Shown piece after piece: positions 21,038-31,058 of a stretch of 31,117 nucleotides of DNA. A program made the translations under genes and the position numbers. This DNA comes from Conoideocrella luteorostrata (Eukaryota; Ascomycota; Sordariomycetes; Hypocreales; Clavicipitaceae): NCBI GenBank assembly GCA_032433595.1, contig JASWJB010000423.1:1-31117 (forward strand). The letters are read 5' to 3'. The notes beneath the pieces are model-generated. The model was given only the letters and a program-made list of their open reading frames with translations. It was not told the DNA's origin and ran no database searches. Every line of letters begins with the position of its first letter. The stretch's first letter is position 1.

Positions 21038-22119
21038 GGCACTTACATAGACAAGGCCCGGTCGTAAATGGAGTAAACCTTGAAGTCGGGATGTCGAAGA
21101 TAATTCGTACTAAAGCTAAAAAACAAGGACAACGTGGCAGACCCTTGTATGCCCGTTACGATATAGGTATGCGATGGTTCGACCTTCAGCAGTGTGCCTC
21201 ATCGATTGTCGTTGCTATATTGTGATATAGCCATGGTGGGCAAACTGACGCCAGGCACAATTGGTGAATAATAAATAGATCGTGCTCCATACAATCATCG
21301 GAACTCTACTATTGCTTTACTGTCCACGCGCCTACTCGGTCAATTATCCGCTCAAAGTCGCGAGACTACCACAGCTGACTCTTGTCGGGCCACGATGATA
21401 CTACGGCTGAAGTTGGCTATCAGACAATTGTTGCTGCTCATCGTTCCGCTGGTCAACCAGACCAGGACACTCGAAGCCGAGGGGATGGGCAAACAGAGAG
21501 GATGGACAGGCTGCATGTGCAGCCACCTGTGGCATGACAGACCGGGGATTTAATTGGTCTGCGTAAGCGGTAAGTAGGACGATGCATATTTGACTGGTCA
21601 TGTCCAAGAGAAGGAAGCCGGTGGGAACTTGTTATGTCTCTTTGGCCCTCTTCATGGGGAGAACGACCGCGTGGCTATCCCGGAGTAATTAGTTTCTTAC
21701 TCTCTTGGATTCGGTAAGCCTAAATAGTCCGTGCCATAACTACCTAGGGAGTACGGAGCAGTCCTCGTCGAGGTCTACCGATGCAACGTGGGGGAGTGGA
21801 GACAATAAGGAGAGGAGAGGAGCAAGAGAGAGAGAGACAGTATCCCGACGATAATTCCGAGCTACCACTATAAGCGATTTTGTAGTCTTTTTTGGCTCGG
21901 AGTTACTGCGTGCCAACTGTACTTTCCCTGCTCCTCTTCGTTGGCATTGACTGTCCGCTCCTGATATTGGGAAGCACTTGAGTTCTTCTTCCAAGGCACG
22001 GCGGGGGGTGTAGGAATTGACTATGCGAGGCCTGAGTGAAGCTTTGGAGCTAGCAGCCTGAGTTCGTCTTTCTATCACCCGGATGCGTCTGGTCAACTTT
22101 GCACATAATACGATGTATA

Positions 22120-22132
22120 ACGGAGTACATGT
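22120..22132. repeat. ACGGAGTACATGT, second copy
   Basis: These 13 bases are identical to 5902-5914. The 9-bp core here (22119-22127) is AACGGAGTA, one mismatch from TACGGAGTA. Confidence 0.85.
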
Positions 22133-22322
22133 GGCACCGCTGGCCAGGTCGGTGAACATTGGATGGGATCGCCAAGTAGTCCGTGAAGTAAGCACATGCG
22201 AGGCCAGCCGCAGCCTGGACAGCAAATGCGGGGGAGGGGTTAGTTAGTTAGTGGGCTGCTTGTAACTAATGTGCTCGCCTGGGCCCAGGTCTGGTATTAG
22301 CGTTTTCCGTGACTGCTTGCTA

Positions 22323-22354
22323 GCAAGAAGGCAAGAAGGCAAGCAGGCAAGCAG
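22323..22354. repeat. Octamer tandem repeat, 4 units
   Basis: Two units of GCAAGAAG are followed by two of GCAAGCAG. It lies about 380-410 bp upstream of the phosphoglycerate dehydrogenase start and is probably a small minisatellite. Confidence 0.9.
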
Positions 22355-22461
22355 GCAATGGTCTCCATGGGCCCTGGTGATTCGACCTAGCAACAGGTTG
22401 CTGAATGCAGCCTGCAGTAGCCTGGGTGGGCTTGGATTAACGGCACGCATCAGGCATCAGT

Positions 22462-22467
22462 TGACTC
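22462..22467 (+). promoter_or_regulatory. Possible Cpc1/Gcn4-type TGACTC site
   Basis: TGACTC is the core of the general amino-acid control site (TGACTCA); the seventh base here is T. It lies about 270 bp upstream of a serine-biosynthesis gene, which makes it plausible. A 6-bp word is weak evidence. Confidence 0.25.
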
Positions 22468-22732
22468 TTCATGAGTAGGAATACGCTCGGGCTGGAACAC
22501 CTAATGTGGTGCAACTTTTGGTCTGCGCCACATGCGCGAGGGGCACAAACAAACCCAGGACGTCGTTCTGAATTTACTTACATGCTGCCATTCACAGCCC
22601 ACCTTGAGTTACAAAAGCAGCCTGTAGCTCCTCGACCCTTCCTTCTCTTTCGGCCCGGCGTAGTCCCCTCTATCCCTTTGCATTAGCCGTTCACCCTTCC
22701 AAATCCTCTACATTGGACTGCATTCCTCCACG

Positions 22733-24454
22733 ATGACACCAATTGCGACATCTGAAATCCCTCCTGAATCTCTTCCTTTGAGACATCGCATCCTCGTCCC
22801 CGAGAAAGTCTCGGCCGATGGTCTTGCCCTGCTGACGCCTCATTACGATGTCGACGTTAAGATAGGGCTCTCAGCCGAAGATCTTAATTCCATCATCCGC
22901 GACTATCATGGCCTCATCGTTCGGTCAGAAACAAAAGTGACCCCAGAAATCCTACAAGCGGGGAAGAACCTCAAGGTCGTAGCACGTGCTGGTGTTGGTG
23001 TCGACAACATCAACGTACCTGCAGCTACCACTCAAGGCATCATTGTTATCAACTCCCCTGCGGGGAATATTTTGGCTGCCGCGGAGCACACACTCGCTCT
23101 GCTACTGGCGACAGCCAGAAATATTGGTCGCGCTGACGGAACTATCAAGGAAGGGAAATGGGAGCGTAGCAAGCTAGTTGGTGTTGAGGTCGGCCGCAAG
23201 ATGTTAGGTATCGTGGGGCTGGGCAAGGTTGGTTTGAATGTTGCCAGAATGGCGAAAGGGTTAGGTATGACAGTAAAAGCTGTTGATCCTTACGCCAGCG
23301 CAGATATGGCTCGTCAAGCTGGCGTTGAGCTTGTCCCAAGTTTAAAAGAACTTCTCCCTCAAGTTGATTTTCTGACAATTCACACCCCGTTACTGGCCAC
23401 CACCATGGACCTGATTGGCGAAAACGAGCTCAAAACCATGAAAAAGACAGCCAGAGTTCTCAATGTCGCCAGAGGCGGTGTATATAACGAGGCCGCGCTG
23501 CTCAAGGCTTTGGAAGAAGGCTGGATCGCCGGAGCTGGCCTCGATGTCTTCACTGCGGAGCCACTTACAACTGATTCGATCGCTGCGCAACTCGCTCGGC
23601 ACCCCAAGACTGTGGCAACGCCGCATCTTGGTGCTTCCACTGTAGAAGCTCAAGAAAATGTATCTATGGACGTGTGTACGCAAATGCTTGAGATTCTTCG
23701 TGGTGGTTTGCCGACCAGTGCGGTTAACGCCCCTATAATCTTGCCGGAGGAGTACCGCAAGCTCCAACCGGCGGTACAACTGGTTGAGAAGATGGGCCGT
23801 CTCTACACGCAGCATTTCGCCAAAGCAAAGGGAGGCATGATTGGTGATCGAAAATTTGAGCTCATCTACCACGGTGACTTGGCTGGCATGCCTAACACCA
23901 AGCCACTGTTTGCCGCGCTTATCAAAGGCCTTGTAGCCTCTTTCAGTGATTCTCACGTCAACATTGTGAATGCAGCTCTCATTGCCAAGGAAAAAGGTAT
24001 CATAATCAACGAAACGCACGCACACCAATCAAAGGACTTAACATATTCCAATTTGGTGACTCTAAAATCGATTGCAGACGGTCGAGACGGCGGCAAAACT
24101 GAGCAGATAATCGAAGGGTATGCTGGGTCCGACAAGAGAGTCTATATATCCAAGTTGGATCGCTTCAACGCAACATTCAACCCTGAAGGCAGCCTCATAA
24201 TTCTTCACAACTACGACGAGCCTGGTAAGATTGGTGGAGTTGGCATGGTCCTAGGGTCCCACGGCATTAACATTCGCTACATGCAAGTGGCCGGCTTGAA
24301 TGCTGAAGCAAGGCATGGCCAGAACACGCCACCAACTCAGAAGGACAACGAAGCTCTAATGATTCTAGGCGTCGACGGTGAAGTGGATGCAAAGGTTTTG
24401 GAGGCACTGAGGAAGTCGGAAGGTGTATTGGATGTCAGCCTTGTGCAGTTGTGA
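22733..24454 (+). CDS. SER3: D-3-phosphoglycerate dehydrogenase, long form with ACT domain
   Basis: An intronless gene of 573 residues. It oxidises 3-phosphoglycerate to 3-phosphohydroxypyruvate with NAD+, the first step of the phosphorylated serine pathway in the cytosol. The substrate-binding region has LIVRSETKVT and ARAGVGVDNI. The NAD-binding Rossmann motif GLGKVG is at 162-167. The catalytic triad is present: R247 in NVARGGV, E276 in GLDVFTAEP and H298 in PHLGAST. The intervening allosteric-substrate-binding domain (about 330-470) and a C-terminal ACT-like domain (SLIILHNYDEPGKIGGVGMV, about 485-573) make this the long bacterial/plant-like form, where serine feedback is common. The start in context CCACGATGACACC is the first ATG of the frame. 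A possible TGACTC control site lies upstream. Confidence 0.95.
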   Translation: MTPIATSEIPPESLPLRHRILVPEKVSADGLALLTPHYDVDVKIGLSAEDLNSIIRDYHGLIVRSETKVTPEILQAGKNLKVVARAGVGVDNINVPAATTQGIIVINSPAGNILAAAEHTLALLLATARNIGRADGTIKEGKWERSKLVGVEVGRKMLGIVGLGKVGLNVARMAKGLGMTVKAVDPYASADMARQAGVELVPSLKELLPQVDFLTIHTPLLATTMDLIGENELKTMKKTARVLNVARGGVYNEAALLKALEEGWIAGAGLDVFTAEPLTTDSIAAQLARHPKTVATPHLGASTVEAQENVSMDVCTQMLEILRGGLPTSAVNAPIILPEEYRKLQPAVQLVEKMGRLYTQHFAKAKGGMIGDRKFELIYHGDLAGMPNTKPLFAALIKGLVASFSDSHVNIVNAALIAKEKGIIINETHAHQSKDLTYSNLVTLKSIADGRDGGKTEQIIEGYAGSDKRVYISKLDRFNATFNPEGSLIILHNYDEPGKIGGVGMVLGSHGINIRYMQVAGLNAEARHGQNTPPTQKDNEALMILGVDGEVDAKVLEALRKSEGVLDVSLVQL

Positions 24455-24844
24455 AGAGACTCCGCGGACCGGTGACCTAGGGGAGGGGATGAAGTGTGAT
24501 GATTTAACATGATGCAATAGAGGAGTAAAAAACAAAAGGGCTTCTAATCATTCATCTAATTCACCACTGATATCTCAATTGAAATATCGCCCAATCTGTG
24601 ACAATGTCCGTACTAACACGTTCGATGGGGCCTCAACCTGCAGGAACATGCAGGAAGAAATCCACACAGTTGTACGAATTCTGCACATCAAATCGCACGA
24701 GGATTGTCGTCGGGCGATGGATGGCAAGATGATTGAAGAAGACACTACATCTTTGCAAGACAAATTGGGCAGTGCACCAGAACATGAAAAAAGCCGCTTC
24801 TCAAAAATCTGAATAGAATAGAAAAGTGTTACTTAATCTTACTC

Positions 24845-24853
24845 TACGGAGTA
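24845..24853. repeat. TACGGAGTA copy
   Basis: Exact copy about 390 bp past the phosphoglycerate dehydrogenase stop and 730 bp before the MAM3-like start. Confidence 0.9.
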
Positions 24854-25400
24854 CGTCGTGCACGTCCGGATTCCGCAGCAGACTTGATCTCCAAGCGCAG
24901 GGGTCTCTATGAAGACTTTGGAGTGTGCTGCCAATCAACGGTGACAATTCGTCCCACTTGTCGTCATTGGCCCTAGCTTCTTTTGTGAAGCAAAAGCTGA
25001 CTGGGCTGGCTGGTAACTAACTAGCTCTATGAACCTGTCCCCACCACTTGCTCCGTAGTTACCGTTCTCGTCTCTAGTGCACCTCTGCAGCACTCGGTCA
25101 TTCATCATCTTTGGACTGAGACTGGCCTTCTTCTATTACTCTTGCACAACTGCTTTTCATCGAGCTGCTAATAAAGCCACTTCGAGACGCTGTGGCCACG
25201 CGGCCGAGGGCCATTCGGTGAGTCGACTGAGATTCGTTTGTGCTACTGTTTGCTGTTGGGATCGCGACGCTGTGCTGTGAGGAAGGGATTGGACGCTTTC
25301 CGCTGCGGACGTAATTTTGACAGTGGCTGATAGGCACATGCACACCCGGTTGAGGCAGTACCAAGACAAGCCAATTCAGCAGCCATACTATTTCCCTGTC

Positions 25401-25415
25401 GACTACTCCGTAGTC
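25401..25415. repeat. TACTCCGTA copy inside a 15-bp inverted repeat
   Basis: GACTAC-TCC-GTAGTC has perfect 6-bp arms around a 3-bp centre, with the exact 9-bp word at 25404-25412. It lies about 170 bp upstream of the MAM3-like start, possibly within its 5' UTR. Confidence 0.9.
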
Positions 25416-25583
25416 GCAGCAGCTTTGTTCGACTTCATCACCCTTTAACCGCTGGCTACTTGGCTTCATCTTTCCACCACGACCTCAGCCGCCTTCCAGC
25501 AATAGGGGCCATTTGCCCATCTCACGCTCGAAAAAACACCTGTTGGTGGACAATCATCTCTTCTGAACCAATCGCGATCCAAC

Positions 25584-27541
25584 ATGCGGCAGAACAACGG
25601 CTCTACAGGCTTCGCGAGCCTACGAACGTGCGTTCTGGGAATGGGACGCGTTTTGGGCGTTGGCCTCTCCTCCGTAGCGGCAGCGCCCTTGAGCGAACTC
25701 AAGCACGCGGATGACGATTTCGAAGGCACCCCGGTATGGGTACTGTATGTGGCTTCTATGGCCCTTGTCTTACTTGGTGGTGCCTTCGCCGGCCTCACTA
25801 TCGCGTACGTTCTTGACATCCCCCCACCCAACCATTGACGAAATTTGATGGCATCGGTACACACATCAAATGTGCCCTCACTAACGGTCCACCTAAAATA
25901 GTTTGATGGGACAGGACAGCATCTACTTGCAGGTTGTATCTGGGGATCCCTGTGAACCGCAATACAAAAACGCGAAGAGAGTTTTGAACTTGCTTAACAA
26001 GGGTAAGCATTGGGTTCTCGTCACGCTTCTGCTGGCCAATGTTATTGTCAATGAGTCGTTGCCCGTTGTTCTCGATAGGACTCTTGGGGGCGGAATTGCT
26101 GCCGTCGTGGGCAGTACAGTTCTTATCGGTGAGCCAGAATCAGCTCTATTTACTTCAGGAGATACTTACTCACAATGATTGTCTGGGGTAGTCATCTTCG
26201 GCGAGATTGTGCCACAATCTATCTGCGTTCGTTACGGTCTGCCCATCGGTGGCTACATGTCAAAACCCGTCCTGGTGCTCATGTACCTCACGAGCCCTGT
26301 GGCGTGGCCAACTGCAAAGCTTCTCGACTGGATCCTCGGCGAAGACCATGGGACAGTGTACAAAAAAAGCGGTCTCAAGACTCTAGTGACACTCCATAAG
26401 TCTCTGGGTGAGCTTTCCGAGCGACTTAATCAGGATGAGGTCACAATTATCACAGCTGTTTTGGATTTGAAGGACAAGCCAGTGTCAGAGGTCATGACTC
26501 CCATGGACGATGTCTTCACTTTGGCTGAAGATCATATTCTAGACGAAAAGACTATGGATAATATTTTATCATCTGGTTACTCTCGGATCCCCATCTATCG
26601 ATCGGGCAACCCTACAGATTTTGTTGGTATGCTTCTGGTCAAGACCCTCATCACCTACGACCCTGAAGACAAAATACCTGTCAGAGAAATTCCTCTCGGC
26701 GCCATTGTGGAGACACGACCGGAAACCAGCTGCCTAGACATTATCAACTTTTTCCAGGAGGGTAAATCCCACATGGTTCTGGTGTCAAATCATCCAGGCT
26801 CCGATCATGGAGCCTTAGGTGTTGTTACTCTGGAAGATGTTATCGAGGAGCTTATTGGAGAGTGAGTTACAAGTCCCTGGCTTACTGTTATTGGTATGAG
26901 CCAACATCTGACTGATGAATAGGGAAATTGTCGATGAATCAGACGTCTACGTTGATGTCCACAAAGCTATTCGTCGCCTCACACCAGCTCCACGTGCCAG
27001 ACGTATTCATGCTGAGGCCGGAGCCGTCTCTGTGGGTAGGAAACCAGGCGACGGCGCGGCTCTCGTTGATATTGCGGAGCATTTGGAGGGAAATAGCGCT
27101 GTGGTTGGCTCATTGGGAGCAATGAGCGATGGAGTGCCGGACAGACATACTAAGACAGCCGTTTTCATGCGACGACGTGGTTCCGCTGGACCGGACGGCA
27201 AACCTGACGAGAGGCCGGTACCTTTCAAGGCGTCGTTAGACGAGATGAAGCAGCAGCTTCGACACTTGGCCCCATCAAATCGAGCTGCCAACCCTCGCAG
27301 CACCAGAACGAATGTGTTCAAGATCAAGCAGGGTCTCAGCGTCACGACCTTTGTCGCCGGCGACAATAGCAACAGACCTTTGGATGATGCCATGTATAAA
27401 CAGAGTGACACTGCGGATGGGGGCGAATCAACACCCCTTTTGAAGGGCTTGAGTCAAAACGGGGGCCAGGCTGAGAACGGGTATGGATCTGGAAAGTCGC
27501 AGAAGGATAACAACGGGTTCAAGTCTCCTGAACCACGCTGA
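25584..27541 (+). CDS. MAM3: MAM3/CNNM-family membrane protein (DUF21 plus CBS pair)
   Basis: Four exons (25584-25804, 25902-26128, 26192-26861, 26923-27541) give 578 residues. Introns are 97, 63 and 61 nt with GTACGT, GTGAGC and GTGAGT donors. The N-terminus has a hydrophobic, signal-like stretch ending VAAAP. Then comes the DUF21/CNNM transmembrane domain: [49 protein letters not shown], and [14 protein letters not shown], the family hallmark. A CBS-domain pair follows (from [14 protein letters not shown] through SHMVLVSN and [17 protein letters not shown]). The C-terminal ~200 residues are basic and disordered. Yeast MAM3 is vacuolar and affects Mg2+/Mn2+ homeostasis and mitochondrial morphology; relatives are Mg2+ transport proteins. 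Location and metal are inferred from the family. Confidence 0.92.
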
Positions 27542-27880
27542 ATTGCCAGGGCTTTGGCGGAGAGTAATGTTTTGGCCCGAGAGGAAAATGCTTGATAGTG
27601 TGTTTCGCTCTGCCTTGCCAGCTTGAAACCTGTATATGCGGAGGCACGAGACTTGGCAAGAGTTTATGGGGCATTGGCTGATGGGGAGTTGAGATTGTAC
27701 AATGCGGCTGTAGGAATTTACAGACAAGGGTCTGTCAGAAATTAATCAACGATTGTTTAGGCGTTTGCAACCACCCAAGCGATGCATCGATGTGACACTG
27801 AGGCAACGAGGTTGTATTCTGATATAGCCTTTCATCGTTTGTATAGTTGTCTCGTATTAATAAACGTTCAAGCAGCAACG
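27542..27880. other. Short convergent intergenic region
   Basis: Only 339 bp separate the MAM3-like stop from the stop of the cyclase gene on the opposite strand. Both 3' UTRs must fit or overlap here. No other element is seen. Confidence 0.5.
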
Positions 27881-29126
27881 CTAATCATACCAAATGGCAT
27901 TCATTCCGAATCCCGGCTCCCTTACCCTGACTCGTGCAACCCGAGCCAAGAACTCATCCTGCCAGCGGTAAATCTCCAGCCAGCCCTCCTGGTCATCGGT
28001 TATGGCTACCCAGTCATCGCACCAATCGCTGGGCGCGACAGCGTTGCTGTGACCGCCACTGGTAGGAGTAGGATTCAGACATATTTGACGCTCGATAGCG
28101 CCATTCTCACCGAGCTTAAACGCCGCGATATATCCCGTTAACTCGAACGAGTTCGCTCTTGAAGAAGCAAACAGATACTCTCCCGAATGCGACAGAGCAC
28201 ACACATCGGCTCTGTACATGGTCCATCTGTCAGGTATTCCGGGTGGTATCAGGGGATACGCTTTGCGCGTGTAAATGGGCAAATGCGTATCAGGGTCGAT
28301 CAAGAATTCGCAGATTCTGTTGCCCTTTTCCATGAGGGCGTAGAGGCGCCTTCCTGAAGGATGCATAGCCACCCATCTGGGATGATCTCTCTCGTCGGGA
28401 CATGCCACAGCCCCTACAAGTTCGACTGAGGCGTTATGTGGGAAAGGCTCGTCTCTCCGACGCTGATGAACCCAGATTTTGTTAGCTTTGAGGTCGGCTG
28501 AGTACAGGTATGTCTCCGATGGATCGAACACCATGCCGTGAATGCCGGAGTTTGCTTGGTAGGCGTAATGTTGGGTCGCGGCCTGAAGAGAGCCGGATGG
28601 AGATGGGGTGAAGACAGTGCCGTGACCGGCGTGGGAGTAGAAGGGGTTGCAGTAGACGCCATAGGGGGGTTGTTTGGCGGAGAGGAGGAAGATGGCACGG
28701 GTGTTGGTTGAGGGGGAGTCGGCTTCGGCTGTGAAATGATGCTTAGTTTTGAACGGTAGTACACTTGGTCACGGCGTTTGCACGTTGGGGAACGTACGTT
28801 CGTGAAGCATTGGGTGAGATATCTGGTGGGTGATGGACGTGGGCGACTTGACGGCGAAGCTGGACCACTTCTTCATGGCGGCTCCGTAGATGTTCTCCTT
28901 GGTGTGCTACGGCTTTCATGTTAGTGATTGCGATCACGCACAATTAGAAAGCTGCGGCTGAAATGTGGAATGGACGCACGTCGAATGTCAGCCAGGAGAT
29001 GGGCTCATCCTGCGGAATGTCAGTCCGTTTGATGAGCTCAAGCGTGAGCTTCTCGTCGTCAAAGGCAAATGTGAAGATGGCGCCGGGAGGGGTCCATGTC
29101 CCGACCATGAGGTGATGGATGGGCAT
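27881..29126 (-). CDS. 3-Carboxy-cis,cis-muconate cyclase (carboxymuconate lactonizing enzyme), beta-propeller type
   Basis: Three exons (29126-28980, 28906-28798, 28728-27881) give 367 residues, close to the Neurospora enzyme. It cyclises 3-carboxy-cis,cis-muconate to the carboxymuconolactone of the beta-ketoadipate pathway (protocatechuate branch). The fungal enzyme is a seven-bladed propeller related to 6-phosphogluconolactonase. Recognisable blocks are HHLMVGTWTPPGAIFTFAFD, WLTFDHTKENIYGAAMKKWS, NPFYSHAGHGTVF, GIHGMVFDPSETYLYSADL, HPRWVAMHPSGRRLYALME and the C-terminal GHSNAVAPSDWCDDWVAITD. Introns are 73 nt (GTGCGT) and 69 nt (GTACGT; contains a stop). The start at 29126 is supported because PIHHLMVGTW opens the propeller. 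It is divergent from an intradiol dioxygenase gene. Confidence 0.9.
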
Positions 29127-29306
29127 CTCTGCGGCCACGGTGGGCAAATACGCACTATGCACTACGATGGATGAGACGCGAGATATGACGGTGCGCGAGA
29201 GAATGAAAATTACAACGCTGGAGGACTTGTAAGGTTGGTTTTCGTCCTCGGCAGCAGAACCTGGATACTTGGTACTAGGTCGGCTGTCGGATGTACAGGA
29301 CGGTAC

Positions 29307-29386
29307 AATGCGGTGCGATGCAGTGCAATGCAATGCGATGCGATGCAACGCAACGCAACGCAATACAACACAACACAGCAGGACAC
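29307..29386. repeat. Degenerate pentanucleotide array, 16 units
   Basis: Period-5 array on the plus strand: eight RRTGC-type units, three AACGC, then AATAC, AACAC, AACAC and two diverged units. Units drift in order along the array. It starts about 180 bp upstream of the cyclase start codon. Confidence 0.9.
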
Positions 29387-29940
29387 GATAAGTGAGTTTC
29401 CATCTCGGCCTCTTAGCCGACGCCATCCAAAACGCCATGCATGTCGCCGCACACCCTTGACAGAGACGCCTGAGGCAAAGAGGCAGCGAGGGAAAGCGTT
29501 TACCCCCCCTCCTGCGACTTGACAGGCTGCCAGGAAGTGCCTTTTGCCACCTCCAGGACAGTCTGACAGCCTTCTTACTCGGAGTGTGGAATGTGGGGTC
29601 TCCAAGTCGGGATTTCGAGCGGCAACAGAAATACATTCCGCAACTGGCCAATCGGGTGGGCGTTATCCGCCGGATGGGGGTTGTCGGCTGCTAGGAAGCA
29701 GACCATCATCAGTGGCTCCGTGGAGCTATATTCCGTACCTCTACACTACAATACTCCGTCACTGCTAGTTTTGCGGGGTTCTTGATGCCGCTTGGGCTCA
29801 CATCATTATTGATACGAAGGACTCTCGCGGGCGTCAAGGGCATGACGGACTCGAAGTGCCAAGGGGGCAATCCCGGCCAACGACGGAGCGACGATAGTCA
29901 TCTTCCCATTCTAGTACGAAATAGCTAGTTAGCAGCGAAA

Positions 29941-30016
29941 ATTATATATATACTAGCTACGGAGTACTCCGTATATACTAGCTATATATTAGCTATATAT
30001 CGAGTATATATATTCG
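29941..30016. repeat. AT-rich block with a perfect 16-bp palindrome
   Basis: TACGGAGTACTCCGTA at 29958-29973 is a perfect palindrome made of two overlapping copies (29958-29966 and 29965-29973) of the dispersed 9-bp word. It is surrounded by TATATA and repeated TACTAGCTA/AGCTATATA words. It lies about 210-230 bp upstream of the dioxygenase start. Confidence 0.95.
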
Positions 30017-30185
30017 TCCAGCACCCCGCCTCGGATCATCTGGGATCTCACTGCCTGTCATTCTCCTTGGTACCACTTGTCCCATTGTACGGCACGCATC
30101 CTCAAATTCATCTTTTCGGAGCCAATCTCACCCATTGCATTATTCCTGCCCTCTCGTGTATACCCACAGCCCATCCTCCTCCACC

Positions 30186-31044
30186 ATGACTGCCATCAAC
30201 GGGCAAGCAAATGGCCACACCAACGGCACGGCTACACAGCAACAGAGCAGCCGGTTTGATCCCACCTTTACCAGCCATGTCCTCAAGACGATGGGCCCCA
30301 ACATGACGCCCAGAAACCGCCAGCTCTTGTCCAGCTTGATCACGCACATCCACGATTTTGCCCGCGAGGTGGAGCTCACCAACGATGAGTGGATGGCCGG
30401 CGTGCACTTCATCAACTTTATCGGACAGACGTCCACTAAGACGAGAAATGAGGCCCATCGTGTTTCTGATGTTCTTGGTCTGGAATCGTATGTTGTGTGC
30501 CCGCCCTCTAACCAACCAACCAACCATCCATCTTCACTTGAAGAATCACACCTCACCCACCCCGAGCGCCTTTGTTTTGTTATGCTGACCAGCACTTCCT
30601 GCAAATAGTCTCGTTGATGAGATTGCCAACAAGATTGTTGCCGAAGGCGACGTCGACCCCACATCTTCCTCCATCCTCGGTCCATTCTGGTCCCCGGACG
30701 CCCCTTTCCGTGAGAATGGCGGCACCATTATCCAGGATCCCAACCCTGAGGGCCGCGTCTGCAAGATGCACGGCACCATCACTGATCTCCTGACCGGCAA
30801 GCCTATCCCGGGAGCTGTCTTCGACATCTGGCAGGCCAGCGCCAACGGCAAATACGACTTCATGGACCCGGAGAACCAGACCCCCAACAACCTGCGAGGC
30901 AAGTTCAGAGCTGACGAGAACGGCAAATACTGGTTCTACTGCTACCACCCTACTGCTTACTCGCTGCCTACCGATGGCCCATCGTATCAGTTGATTAAGT
31001 TGATGGACCGTCACCCCATGAGGCCTGCCCACATTCACATCATG
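30186..31044 (+). CDS. Intradiol ring-cleavage dioxygenase (catechol or hydroxyquinol 1,2-dioxygenase-like), 3' end outside window
   Basis: Two visible exons, 30186-30487 and 30609-31044, give 246 residues. The 121-nt intron has donor GTATGT and acceptor AAATAG. A further donor, GTGCGT, starts at 31045, so the C-terminus lies beyond the window. The N-terminal helical domain is present (about 30-125, with [16 protein letters not shown]). The catalytic domain has [23 protein letters not shown] and PTDGP. All four Fe(III) ligands of the intradiol family are visible: Y183, Y218, H242 and H244. It cleaves a catechol-type ring between the hydroxyls to a cis,cis-muconate or maleylacetate-type product. 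The exact substrate cannot be read from the sequence. The context beside carboxymuconate cyclase supports a role in aromatic breakdown. Confidence 0.9.
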
Positions 31045-31058
31045 GTGCGTATTAAATA

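Larger units (their letters stand above)
21038..22732. other. Intergenic region upstream of 3-phosphoglycerate dehydrogenase
   Basis: About 1.7 kb without a supported gene. It holds a purine-rich tract at about 21789-21840, TACGGAGCA (21752-21760), AACGGAGTA (22119-22127), TAGTTAGTTAG (about 22241-22251), a four-unit octamer repeat (22323-22354) and a TGACTC core (22462-22467). Confidence 0.55.
24455..25583. other. Intergenic region upstream of the MAM3-like gene
   Basis: It holds the dehydrogenase 3' UTR and the MAM3-like promoter. Exact TACGGAGTA (24845-24853) and TACTCCGTA (25404-25412) copies and a TGCTCCGTA variant (25049-25057) lie here. No gene is supported. Confidence 0.55.
29127..30185. 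promoter_or_regulatory. Shared divergent promoter region of the aromatic-catabolism pair
   Basis: The start codons of the cyclase and the dioxygenase are separated by 1059 bp. The region holds a 16-unit pentamer array (29307-29386), a TACTCCGTC variant (29752-29760), a TAGCTAGTTAG-like word near 29923, and an AT-rich block with the 16-bp palindrome (29958-29973). Co-regulation is inferred from the head-to-head layout. Confidence 0.6.

Noticed and set aside
21161..21200. GGTTCGA-like word resembling a tRNA B box
   Set aside because: No matching A box, acceptor stem or anticodon arm could be drawn around it.
26175..26399. Alternative plus-strand frame within the MAM3-like gene
   Set aside because: Shadow frame; the CNNM and CBS motifs are in the other frame.
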